11,577 bases of DNA, from contig CAIKKV010000390.1 of NCBI GenBank assembly GCA_903828035.1, positions 1 through 11,577 of the forward strand, written 5' to 3'. The translations under genes and the position numbers were made by a program. This document shows positions 1 to 6,658 of this stretch, piece by piece (the first letter of the stretch is position 1; each line of letters begins with the position of its first letter). Under the pieces are notes generated by a model. That model was given only the letters and a program-made list of their open reading frames with translations. It was not told the origin of the DNA and searched no databases. The stretch is from an uncultured bacterium. GTDB taxonomy: Bacteria; Verrucomicrobiota; Kiritimatiellia; CAIKKV01.

Positions 1-9
1 CCATCTGGG

Positions 10-1029
10 ATGAATAGCCCGCGCAAACGGAGCACGGTCCTGGCCCTGACCCTGGGCGACGCCGGCGGGATCGGGCCCGAGGTTGCCCTCCGGGCGGCGC
101 TCGACCCGGCCTGGCCGGCCTCCCTTCACCGCGTCCTGGTGGGATCCCGCGCCGTGGCCGATGCCGCCGCCGGGCTGTGCCGCGTCCGCCCGCTTCCCGA
201 CTGGAATCCGGAAAAGCCGTCCGCCGCCGTTTCGCTCTGGGACCCCCGCCCGATTCGCCTGGCCCTGCGGCCCGGCCGGCCGTCGGGCGCTGCGGCCCGC
301 GCCGCCGTTTCCTGGATCGAGGCCGCCGTGGAGGGCTGCCTGCTCGGCCGGTTTGACGGGCTGGTGACCGCCCCGATCTGCAAGGAAGGCCTGGGCCTGG
401 CCGGCATCCGCTTTCCGGGCCACACGGAAATGCTGGCGGCCCTCACGGGCACCCGGCGCTATGCCATGATGCTGGCGGGAGGCGCCCTTCGCGTGGTGCT
501 GGCCACCCGCCATCTGCCCCTGGCGAAGGTGCCGGCCGCCGTCACCGCGGAAGCCATCCGCGAGGCGGCCGAGCTGACCGTGGAGAGCCTGCCCTGGCTG
601 GGTTATCCGCAAGGGCGCATCGCGATCTGTGCGCTCAATCCGCACGCCGGCGATGGCGGGCTTCTGGGGCACGAGGAGGAGTCGGTCCTTATTCCCGAAA
701 TCCGCGCCCTCCGCCGCCGGGGCTTTCCGGTCGATGGCCCGATTCCCGCCGATGTGGTGTTTTACCAGGCCTGCCAGGGCCGTTTTGCCGCCGTGGTGGC
801 GATGTATCACGACCAGGGCCTGGGGCCCCTCAAGATGCTGGCCTTCAATTCCGGCATCAATGTCACGCTGGGGCTCCCGATTGTCCGGACCTCTCCGGAT
901 CACGGAACGGCCTTCGATGTGGCCTGGTCCGGGAAAGCCGACCCGGGAAGCATGATCGAGGCCGTCCGGCTGGCCGCGCGGCTGGCTCGGCGCCCGAATC
1001 CCTGGGCGGCGGGGCGGGGCCGGACATGA
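10..1029 (+). CDS. pdxA: 4-hydroxythreonine-4-phosphate dehydrogenase PdxA
   Basis: This enzyme oxidises 4-phosphohydroxy-L-threonine in the DXP-dependent pathway to pyridoxal 5'-phosphate; it is cytosolic. The 339-aa length is normal for the family. Family blocks are visible in order: a GDxxGIGPE block at residues 16-24, here reading GDAGGIGPE where most PdxA have GDPAGIGPE; TAPICKEGL around 120-128; FPGHTEML with H138; LNPHAGDGG with H212; and AMYHDQGL with H267, followed by NVTLGLPIVRTSPDHGTAFD. H138, H212 and H267 match the three metal-ligand histidines of the family, and D247 is conserved in PIPADV. The ATG at 10 sits at the window edge with only a weak TGGG upstream, so a start farther left cannot be excluded. 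The stop overlaps the rsmA start as ATGA. The pdxA-rsmA order is also found in Escherichia coli, where surA precedes it. Confidence 0.96.
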   Translation: MNSPRKRSTVLALTLGDAGGIGPEVALRAALDPAWPASLHRVLVGSRAVADAAAGLCRVRPLPDWNPEKPSAAVSLWDPRPIRLALRPGRPSGAAARAAVSWIEAAVEGCLLGRFDGLVTAPICKEGLGLAGIRFPGHTEMLAALTGTRRYAMMLAGGALRVVLATRHLPLAKVPAAVTAEAIREAAELTVESLPWLGYPQGRIAICALNPHAGDGGLLGHEEESVLIPEIRALRRRGFPVDGPIPADVVFYQACQGRFAAVVAMYHDQGLGPLKMLAFNSGINVTLGLPIVRTSPDHGTAFDVAWSGKADPGSMIEAVRLAARLARRPNPWAAGRGRT

Positions 1030-1895
1030 CGGAGAAGCTCACCAGCCCGCGCGTGGTGCGCGAGACCCTGGCCGCGCTGGGCGCCACGCCCAGCAAGGCG
1101 CTGGGGCAGAACTTCCTGATCGATGCGCATATCGTGGAGATCGTGGCCGGGGCGGCGGATCTGAAGCCGGAAGACCGCGTGCTGGAGATCGGCCCCGGGC
1201 TGGGGGTGCTGACGGACGCCCTGGCGGAGCGGGCCGGTTTTGTGCTGGCCGTGGAGAAGGACCGGACCTTTGCCGCGCACGTGAAGAGGCGCTATGCGGC
1301 CCGGCCTTCGGTGGCGGTGGTGGAAGGCGATTTCCTGGAGCTGGATATTCCCGCGCTGCTGGCGGAGCACCGGATCAACAAGGTGGTGGCCAACCTGCCG
1401 TACAACACGGGAACCCGGATGCTCGTGGAGCTGATGCAGGCGCCGAATCCCCCGGTCCTGATGGCGGTCACCGTCCAGATGGAGGTGGGCGACCGGCTGG
1501 CCGCCGTGCCGGGCGACGAGGCCTACGGCATGCTGAGCGTTTGGGCGGGGGTCGGCTACCGGGTGGAGCGGCGCAAGAAGGTGAGCCCCTCCTGCTTTTA
1601 TCCGGCGCCCGGGGTGTGGTCGGCGGTCATGCGCCTGTCATCACGCGATCCGGACGGGCCGGTGCGGCGGGGCTCGTCTCTTTTTTGCGCCTTGACCCGG
1701 CAGGCCTTCCAGCACCGGCGCAAGCAGCTGCAGGGCATTTTGGACCGGGCTCCGGAGCCGCTGCGCGTAGCGCCGGACGTGTCGATGCCATGGCTCGAGG
1801 CGCTGGGGCTGGATCCCCGGGCCCGGCCGGAACAGTTGTCGGTGGAGCAGTGGCTGGCCCTCGCCAGCCGCCTGGAAGTGCTTAAACAGAACTAG
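1026..1895 (+). CDS. rsmA: 16S rRNA (adenine1518/1519-N6)-dimethyltransferase RsmA (KsgA)
   Basis: This SAM-dependent enzyme dimethylates two adjacent adenines in the 3'-terminal helix of 16S rRNA late in 30S assembly. The 289-aa protein shows the usual motif order: LGQNFLID (26-33), the SAM-binding loop LEIGPGLGVLT (53-63), VEKD (76-79), EGDFLE (100-105), the catalytic NLPY (123-126), VQMEVGDRL (150-158, where VQKEV is more usual) and FYPAPGVWSAVMRL (191-204). The C-terminal helical rRNA-binding domain follows, with QAFQHRRKQL resembling the family's RxxFxxRRK block. The start ATG overlaps the pdxA stop (ATGA), and GGGGCGGGG lies just upstream as a ribosome-binding site. Loss of this function elsewhere gives kasugamycin resistance; nothing here suggests the gene is broken. 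Confidence 0.96.
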   Translation: MTEKLTSPRVVRETLAALGATPSKALGQNFLIDAHIVEIVAGAADLKPEDRVLEIGPGLGVLTDALAERAGFVLAVEKDRTFAAHVKRRYAARPSVAVVEGDFLELDIPALLAEHRINKVVANLPYNTGTRMLVELMQAPNPPVLMAVTVQMEVGDRLAAVPGDEAYGMLSVWAGVGYRVERRKKVSPSCFYPAPGVWSAVMRLSSRDPDGPVRRGSSLFCALTRQAFQHRRKQLQGILDRAPEPLRVAPDVSMPWLEALGLDPRARPEQLSVEQWLALASRLEVLKQN

Positions 1896-1904
1896 GAGAC
1901 GAGC

Positions 1905-2789
1905 ATGTACCTGACAGGTTTTGCGGATGAGGCGGCGACGGATATCCAGGGGCAGATCAAGGCGACGAAGGAGCTGGGCTGGACGTTCATCGAGGCGCGC
2001 GGGGTGTTCGGGAAGAACATCCACGACATCAGCGACGCCGAGTTCGAGACGGTCTGCGAAGCGCTGGCGGAGTCGGGCGTCTCGGTCAACTGCTTTGGCT
2101 CCGCCATCGCCAACTGGGGCAAGCCGATCACGGATCCGTTTGACAGCTCGCTGGAGGAGACGAGGCGCGCGATTCCCCGCATGCAGCGGCTGGGCGCCAA
2201 GCTGGTGCGCATCATGAGCTTTGCCGTGCTGAAGGACCGCAAGCCGGACGACCAGATGGAGGAGGAGCGCTTCCGCCGCGTTCGCGAGCTGGTGCGGATG
2301 TTCAACGACGCCGGGCTGACGCCCGTGCACGAGAACTGCATGAATTACGGCGGCATGGGCTGGACCTACACCCGGAAGCTGGTCGAGCAGGTGCCCGGCC
2401 TCAAGCTGGTGTACGACACGGGCAACCCCGTGTTCACGGACGATCGCAGCAAGCCGGAGCCGTATCCCAAGCAGTCCGCCTGGGAGTTTTATGACCATGT
2501 GCGCGAGCATGTAGCCTATGTCCACATCAAGGACGGCGTCTGGAACAACGACACGCAGAAGACGACCTACACGTTCCCCGGCGAGGGGCAGGGGGACGTG
2601 AGGCGCATCGTCACGGACTTGCTGCGCCGGGGCTATGACGGCGGCATTTCCATGGAGCCGCACCTGGCCGTGGTGCACCACGAGCCGGCGTCCTCCGCCT
2701 ATGCCGAAAACCGCTACGCCAACTATGTCGAATACGGCCGCCGCTTTGAAACGCTGCTGGCCGAGTGCCGCGCCGGCCTGAAAAAGTGA
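1905..2789 (+). CDS. sugar phosphate isomerase/epimerase-like TIM-barrel protein
   Basis: The 294-aa protein belongs to the xylose-isomerase-like TIM-barrel superfamily (AP_endonuc_2 type). Likely metal ligands sit at the ends of barrel strands: E143 in VHEN, D171 in LVYDTGN, H207 in VHIKD and E251 in SMEPH, the arrangement seen in divalent-metal keto/aldo isomerases and epimerases. There is no signal peptide, so it should be cytosolic. The substrate cannot be read from the sequence; candidates include inositol-type catabolic isomerases, tagatose-type epimerases and hydroxypyruvate isomerase. The last is of interest because a hydroxypyruvate/glycerate-type dehydrogenase lies two genes downstream. 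An AGGAG ribosome-binding site at 1894-1898 overlaps the rsmA stop codon and supports the ATG at 1905. The gap to rsmA is 9 bases, so it is probably co-transcribed. Confidence 0.82.
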   Translation: MYLTGFADEAATDIQGQIKATKELGWTFIEARGVFGKNIHDISDAEFETVCEALAESGVSVNCFGSAIANWGKPITDPFDSSLEETRRAIPRMQRLGAKLVRIMSFAVLKDRKPDDQMEEERFRRVRELVRMFNDAGLTPVHENCMNYGGMGWTYTRKLVEQVPGLKLVYDTGNPVFTDDRSKPEPYPKQSAWEFYDHVREHVAYVHIKDGVWNNDTQKTTYTFPGEGQGDVRRIVTDLLRRGYDGGISMEPHLAVVHHEPASSAYAENRYANYVEYGRRFETLLAECRAGLKK

Positions 2790-2805
2790 GGGCGGGGAAA
2801 CCGTG

Positions 2806-3609
2806 ATGCAGGAATCGCAATGGCTGGTGATACGGGACTGGTTCCGCGACTACGGGGCCGGGTTTGCCGGGCCCGACGGCAAGCTGCACGCCCTGTTGCA
2901 AAGGAAGGCGCAGCACTCGCGGCGGGTGGCGGCCAATGCCGCGGAAATCGCCTGCGAGTCGGGCTCCACGCCGGGCGAGGTGCTGTTCGTGCAGACGGCG
3001 GGGCTCCTTCACGACGTGGGGCGCTTTCCGCAGTTCCGGGATTACGGCACCTTTTCCGACCCGCGATCGGTTGATCATGGCGAGCGGGGCTACGCCGCGC
3101 TTTGCGACGATCCCTCCTTTGTCCGGCTGGACCTGCCCGGCCGGAGCGATCTGCTGGCGTCCGTCCGGTACCACAACAAGCGGGTGCTGCCGGAGAACCT
3201 GACGCCCTCCGAGCGCCGGCTCACGGACATCGTGCGGGACGCCGACAAGCTGGATATCTTCAAGGTGATCCTGGATGCCCTGGAGAACGGGGACTTCGAG
3301 AAAAACGACACGGTGTTCCTGCATGTCGCGCCCGAGGGGCCCCCGAATCCGGCCATCGTGGAATGCATCCGGCAGGGGCGCACGGCTTCCTATACCGACA
3401 TCCGCAACCGGACCGATTTCGGGCTTCAGCTCCTGTCGTGGGCCTTCGACATGGCTTACGCCGCCACCTGCCGCCGGCTGCTGGAGCGGGGGCTGTTCGA
3501 TGCGATCATCAGCCGGCTTCCGGACTATCCCGGGGTCCGCGAGTCGGCCGCCTTGGCGCGCCGGCAGCTGGCCCGTCGCTGTATTGAAGAAGAAAAGGGG
3601 ACGGCATGA
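2806..3609 (+). CDS. HD-domain phosphohydrolase-like protein
   Basis: This is a soluble protein of about 267 aa with an HD-type metal-dependent phosphohydrolase fold. Counting from the upstream GTG at 2803, the signature residues are H38 (QHSRRV), H70-D71 (GLLHDVGRFPQF) and D146/D148 (VRDADKLDIF), with further histidines at 92 (DHGERG) and 124 (RYHNK). This fits the H...HD...D metal site and the DHGxxG/xxHN blocks of HD proteins whose substrate is mostly unknown (nucleotides or small phosphates are possible). Two starts are adjacent, GTG at 2803 and ATG at 2806; a GGGG at 2794-2797 is well spaced for either, and I prefer the ATG. The stop overlaps the next gene's start (ATGA), implying translational coupling with the dehydrogenase. 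No regulatory partner domain is visible. Confidence 0.82.
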   Translation: MQESQWLVIRDWFRDYGAGFAGPDGKLHALLQRKAQHSRRVAANAAEIACESGSTPGEVLFVQTAGLLHDVGRFPQFRDYGTFSDPRSVDHGERGYAALCDDPSFVRLDLPGRSDLLASVRYHNKRVLPENLTPSERRLTDIVRDADKLDIFKVILDALENGDFEKNDTVFLHVAPEGPPNPAIVECIRQGRTASYTDIRNRTDFGLQLLSWAFDMAYAATCRRLLERGLFDAIISRLPDYPGVRESAALARRQLARRCIEEEKGTA

Positions 3610-4556
3610 AACTGGTTGTTCTGGACGGGTACACGCTGAATCCCGGCGATTTGTCGTGGGACGCGCTCAAGGCCTTGATTCCCTGCGAGGTCCATCCGCG
3701 CACGGCGCCGGGGGACGTCCTGGCCCGCGCGGCCGACGCCGAACTGGTGCTGACCAACAAGGTGGTGCTGGACCGCGCGGCGATCGCCGCCCTGCCGCGC
3801 CTCCGGTATATCGGGGTTCTGGCGACCGGCTATAACGTGGTGGATGTGGCGGCGGCCCGGGAGCGGGGAATCGTGGTCACGAACGTTCCGGAGTATGGCA
3901 CCCGGTCCGTGGCGCAGATGGTCTTCGCCCTTCTTCTGGAGCTTTGCCATCACACCGGCGCCCACTCCGAGGCGGTGCGGGCGGGGCGCTGGACCCGGAG
4001 CCCGGACTTTTCCTTCTGGGATTCCCCGCTGGTGGAGCTCGACGGCCGCACGCTGGGGATCGTGGGCCTGGGCCGCATCGGCAAAACCGTGGCGTCCCTT
4101 GGCCAGGCCTTCGGCATGCGCGTGATGACGTTTCAGCATCGGCCGAAGGAGGCGCCACCGGGAATCCGGGTGACGGGCAACCTGGACGAGCTGTTCCGGG
4201 AGAGCGATGTGCTGACGCTGCACTGCCCGCTGACGCCCGAGACCACGGGGATGGTCAAGGCCTCCAGCCTGGCGCTGATGAAGAAGTCGGCTTACCTGAT
4301 CAATACGGGCCGGGGGCCGCTGGTGGAGGAGCAGGATCTGGCGGACGCCTTGAATGGCGGCCGGATTGCCGGAGCGGGCCTGGACGTGCTGTCCAAGGAG
4401 CCGCCGGCCGCGGACAATCCGCTGCTGTCGGCGAAAAACTGCATCATCACGCCCCACTGCGCGTGGGCCACGCATGCGGCCCGGCGCCGGCTGATGGAGA
4501 CGGTCGTGGAGAACGCCCGCGCCTTTTTGGCCGGTGTGCCCAGGAATATCGTCTGA
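3606..4556 (+). CDS. D-2-hydroxyacid dehydrogenase, glycerate dehydrogenase/hydroxypyruvate reductase type
   Basis: This is a 316-aa NAD(P)-dependent dehydrogenase of the D-isomer 2-hydroxyacid family. Visible features are the substrate-loop block GVLATGYNVVD (70-80), the dinucleotide-binding GLGRIG (154-159), and the catalytic triad R236 (NTGRGPLV), E265 (DVLSKEPP) and H284 (TPHCAWAT). The length and motifs best fit glycerate dehydrogenase/hydroxypyruvate reductase. There is no C-terminal ACT domain, so it is not a typical SerA, and it lacks the C-terminal extension of PdxB. The residues after the second Rossmann strand read QHRPK rather than the acidic residue typical of NAD enzymes, which may mean NADP use (inference). 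The start overlaps the HD gene stop, and AGGGG at 3596-3600 serves as ribosome-binding site. It is the last gene of the left operon. Confidence 0.88.
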   Translation: MKLVVLDGYTLNPGDLSWDALKALIPCEVHPRTAPGDVLARAADAELVLTNKVVLDRAAIAALPRLRYIGVLATGYNVVDVAAARERGIVVTNVPEYGTRSVAQMVFALLLELCHHTGAHSEAVRAGRWTRSPDFSFWDSPLVELDGRTLGIVGLGRIGKTVASLGQAFGMRVMTFQHRPKEAPPGIRVTGNLDELFRESDVLTLHCPLTPETTGMVKASSLALMKKSAYLINTGRGPLVEEQDLADALNGGRIAGAGLDVLSKEPPAADNPLLSAKNCIITPHCAWATHAARRRLMETVVENARAFLAGVPRNIV

Positions 4557-4574
4557 GCAGCACTATCCAGTTGG

Positions 4575-4604
4575 CCGATACCGATACCGATAGCGATACC
4601 GAAA
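4575..4604. repeat. tandem CCGATA hexamer repeat
   Basis: Five head-to-tail six-base units lie 18 bases after the dehydrogenase stop: three exact CCGATA copies, one GCGATA and one CCGAAA. The tract is outside any gene. Its place between convergent genes suggests a slippage-generated tract or part of a dispersed intergenic repeat. Confidence 0.75.
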
Positions 4605-4643
4605 AGAAATGGCCGCCAACCAGATCGCGGAGCTGATTTTGGC

Positions 4644-4676
4644 AAAAAAAAAGGGGAGCCGAAGCTCCCCCTTTTT
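4644..4676. terminator. bidirectional intrinsic terminator between convergent genes
   Basis: A perfect 7-bp stem (GGGGAGC at 4653-4659 with GCTCCCC at 4664-4670) closes a four-base loop. It is preceded by nine A and followed, after one C, by five T. Read on the minus strand the loop is TTCG closed by C-G, the exceptionally stable UUCG tetraloop, and the transcript then runs into nine U. This is an ideal terminator for the RRM gene. On the plus strand the stem is followed by C and five T, so it can also end the pdxA-to-dehydrogenase transcript. Confidence 0.93.
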
Positions 4677-4700
4677 CAGTGATCGTTGCCGGAGCAACGA

Positions 4701-5024
4701 CTACCAGCGTCCGCCGCCGCCGCCGCCACCACCGCGGCCGCCGCCGAAGCCGCCGCCACCGCCGCCGCCGCCGCCCGTGCGGGGCTTGGGCTGGGATTCG
4801 TTGACGCGCAGGGCGCGACCATTCAGATCCACGCCATTGGTGGCCTGGATGGCCTTCTCGGCCTCAGCGCGCTCGGGCATTTCGACAAAGCCGAAGCCTT
4901 TGGCGCGACCGGTTTCGCGGTCCATCACCACGCGAGCCGAAGTGACCTTGCCATACTGTGAAAACAGTGTCTGGAGGTCCTGGTCCGTAGCGGAGTAGGG
5001 AAGGTTGCCGACATAGATGTCCAT
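4701..5024 (-). CDS. glycine-rich RRM RNA-binding protein
   Basis: This 107-aa protein has one RNA recognition motif (residues 1-77) and a glycine tail. RNP2 is IYVGNL (3-8) and RNP1 is KGFGFVEM (42-49), with the aromatic residues that stack on RNA bases intact (Y4, F44, F46). Residues 84-105 are almost all glycine, broken by one F and one R, and the protein ends RW. The architecture matches bacterial (notably cyanobacterial) glycine-rich RNA-binding proteins, some of which are cold-induced; its RNA targets are unknown. I chose the ATG at 5024 because RRM proteins begin just before RNP2 and because GAGGAG lies a few bases upstream. A longer open frame to 5174 would add 50 unrelated residues across the promoter. 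The gene stands alone and ends at a UUCG terminator. Confidence 0.93.
   Translation of the reverse strand: MDIYVGNLPYSATDQDLQTLFSQYGKVTSARVVMDRETGRAKGFGFVEMPERAEAEKAIQATNGVDLNGRALRVNESQPKPRTGGGGGGGGGFGGGRGGGGGGGGRW
4710..4775 (-). repeat. GGN trinucleotide tract encoding the poly-glycine tail
   Basis: Twenty-two consecutive codons at the 3' end of the RRM gene are nearly all GGC or GGT, giving runs of 9, 3 and 8 glycines separated by F and R. The run is close to a pure trinucleotide microsatellite, so the number of glycines may vary between strains. Confidence 0.8.
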
Positions 5025-5054
5025 CTGAGCTCCTCGTGTGTCATATACTACTTT

Positions 5055-5060
5055 GTTATA
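5055..5060 (-). promoter_or_regulatory. probable -10 box for the RRM gene
   Basis: Read on the minus strand, TATAAC lies 30 bases before the RRM start codon and would give a leader of roughly 20-25 bases that includes the GAGGAG ribosome-binding site. The best -35 candidate is GTGTCA (5076-5081), four of six matches with a short 15-base spacer, so this half is weak. A second AT-rich candidate, TATATG, lies a little closer to the gene. Confidence 0.45.
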
Positions 5061-5190
5061 TCCGATTCCCCACCATGACACCAGCTGAGCCCGGATGCGG
5101 CCGCCTTTTGAGCGCCGTAATCGTGTATCATCCCGCTTTTGCCCGGGAATGTCAACACCTGATTTCACTGGCATTTTTTCGGGCAGGCTC

Positions 5191-5218
5191 TTGCAGTTTG
5201 CGCCATGCGTGGTATGCT
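5191..5218 (+). promoter_or_regulatory. sigma70-type promoter for hisH
   Basis: TTGCAG (5191-5196) and TATGCT (5213-5218) are separated by 16 bases, and TGG directly before the -10 makes an extended -10 element. Transcription would start near 5224-5226, only about 6-8 bases before the preferred hisH ATG, so the mRNA would be almost leaderless. This agrees with the lack of any Shine-Dalgarno sequence before that ATG. Confidence 0.5.
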
Positions 5219-5231
5219 AATTCATCCTGTC

Positions 5232-5855
5232 ATGATAACCCTCGTAGACTATAAAGCGGGCAACCTGACCAGCGTCCGGTTGGCCTTCGAGCATCTCGGC
5301 GTGCCGGTCCGGATCACCGATGATCCGGCGGTCGTGCGGGAGTCCGACCGCATCGTGTTCCCGGGAGTCGGCGCCGCCGCCTCGGCCATGGAAACGCTGC
5401 GGGCCGGCTCCCTGGTCGAAGCCCTGCGCGCCGCCGCCGCCCGGGGCGTGCCGTTCCTGGGAATCTGCCTGGGGACCCAGATCATCCTCGAGAGCTCCGA
5501 GGAAGACGGCGGCGTGCCCTGTGTCGGGCTCATCCGGGGCTCCGCCCGCCGGTTTCAGTTTGACGATCCGCGGATCAAGGTGCCCCAGATGGGCTGGAAC
5601 GCCGTGTCGCTGCGCCGGCCGCATCCGGTCTTCGAAGGCATCCCCGCCGCGAGCGAGTTTTACTTCGTGCACAGCTACTATCCCGATCCGGCCGATCCCG
5701 GCGACCGGCTGGGCGACACGGAGTACGGCGGATTCACCTTTGCCTCCGTGCTGGGCCGCGGGAACGTGGTGGCGACCCAGTTCCATCCCGAGAAGTCGGG
5801 CCGGGTGGGGCTCCAGCTGCTGACCAATTTCGCGGGGTGGGACGGCTCATGCTGA
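5232..5855 (+). CDS. hisH: imidazole glycerol phosphate synthase, glutaminase subunit HisH
   Basis: HisH is the class I glutamine amidotransferase subunit that hydrolyses glutamine and passes ammonia to HisF in step five of histidine synthesis. The 207-aa protein starts with LVDYKAGNLTSV, shows the oxyanion-strand motif PGVG (44-47), the nucleophile C79 in GICLGTQ, and H185 with E187 in QFHPEKS, completing the Cys-His-Glu triad. The ATG at 5232 is preferred over the one at 5205 because the family begins two or three residues before the DYxAGN block. No Shine-Dalgarno sequence precedes either, and the earlier ATG would lie inside the predicted promoter. The DYKAGN variant (DYGAGN is commoner) together with the HisF sequence resembles the form I recall from Desulfovibrio and relatives. 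The stop overlaps the hisF start. Confidence 0.95.
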   Translation: MITLVDYKAGNLTSVRLAFEHLGVPVRITDDPAVVRESDRIVFPGVGAAASAMETLRAGSLVEALRAAAARGVPFLGICLGTQIILESSEEDGGVPCVGLIRGSARRFQFDDPRIKVPQMGWNAVSLRRPHPVFEGIPAASEFYFVHSYYPDPADPGDRLGDTEYGGFTFASVLGRGNVVATQFHPEKSGRVGLQLLTNFAGWDGSC

Positions 5856-6628
5856 CCAAGCGCATCATCCCCTGCCTGGACATCAAGAACCGGCGCGTGA
5901 CCAAGGGCGTCAAGTTCCAGAACAACGTGGACCTGGGCGATCCCGTGGCCATGGCGGCCGGCTACTGCGCCGACGGCTGCGACGAGCTGGTGTTCTACGA
6001 TATCACCGCTTCGGCGGAGCGCCGCCCGATCGACATCGGGATGGTCAGCGAGGTGGCGAAGGCCATCCACATTCCGTTCGCGGTGGGCGGGGGCATCTCG
6101 ACGATCCAGGACATGTCCCGCGTGCTGCTGGCGGGCGCCGAGAAGATTTCCGTCAACTCCCTGGCCGTCCTGAACCCCTCCATCATCGCCGAAGGCGCCA
6201 AGGCCTTCGGCCGCCAGTGCATCGTGCTGGGCATGGATCCGGTGCGGGCGGAGGACCGGGTCCGCTTCCCCAGCGGCTACGAGGTGACCATCCGCGGCTT
6301 CCGCGAGCGGACCGGCCTGGACGCCCTGGCCTGGGCGCGGCAGGCGGAGGACCTGGGCGCGGGCGAGATTGTTGTCAATTCGGTGGACGCGGACGGCACG
6401 CGGCAGGGGTTCGAGCTGGCCCTGACGAAGCTGATCGCGGAAGGCGTCCACATCCCGGTGGTGGCCTCGGGCGGCGCCGGGCGGCCGTCCCACGTGGTGG
6501 ACGTGTTCCGCGAGGCGCATGCGGATGCCGCCATCGTGGCGGGAATGATTCACACGGGCGAGTACAAGATCCAGGCTATCAAAGCGGCCCTGGCGGATGC
6601 CGGGATCCCGGTGCGGCGGGTGTGGTAG
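5849..6628 (+). CDS. hisF: imidazole glycerol phosphate synthase, cyclase subunit HisF
   Basis: HisF uses ammonia from HisH to convert PRFAR into imidazole glycerol phosphate and AICAR. This is a complete 259-aa TIM barrel. The two catalytic aspartates fall at the same numbers as in well-studied HisF: D11 in PCLDIK and D130 in VLGMDP. Phosphate-binding segments are present as VGGGIS (79-84), VDADGT (179-184) and ASGGAG (206-211). Odd points: the usual DGRVVKGV loop reads NRRVTKGV, replacing a highly conserved glycine with arginine, and the next segment is KFQNNVDLGDP. The TKGxKF...DxGDP form resembles the deltaproteobacterial-like HisF variant. The ATG at 5849 overlaps the hisH stop by seven bases (ATGCTGA), with a G-rich ribosome-binding site upstream. 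No other his genes are in the window. Confidence 0.95.
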   Translation: MLTKRIIPCLDIKNRRVTKGVKFQNNVDLGDPVAMAAGYCADGCDELVFYDITASAERRPIDIGMVSEVAKAIHIPFAVGGGISTIQDMSRVLLAGAEKISVNSLAVLNPSIIAEGAKAFGRQCIVLGMDPVRAEDRVRFPSGYEVTIRGFRERTGLDALAWARQAEDLGAGEIVVNSVDADGTRQGFELALTKLIAEGVHIPVVASGGAGRPSHVVDVFREAHADAAIVAGMIHTGEYKIQAIKAALADAGIPVRRVW

Positions 6629-6658
6629 AACGGGCACGGGCCCGAGGCAGGTGGCGTC

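Noticed and set aside
4609..4998. Plus-strand open frame with a poly-proline run across the RRM gene
   Set aside because: The proline run is the complement of the poly-glycine codons. The frame crosses the terminator, and the minus-strand product has intact RNP1 and RNP2.
5025..5174. N-terminal extension of the RRM protein to an upstream start
   Set aside because: The 50 extra residues lie before RNP2, cover the predicted promoter and ribosome-binding site, and resemble nothing in RRM proteins.
5205..5231. Earlier ATG for hisH
   Set aside because: It adds nine residues before the family start, has no Shine-Dalgarno sequence and overlaps the predicted promoter.
5025..5231. Histidine attenuator leader before hisH
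   Set aside because: No short open frame rich in His codons and no terminator/antiterminator pair is visible.
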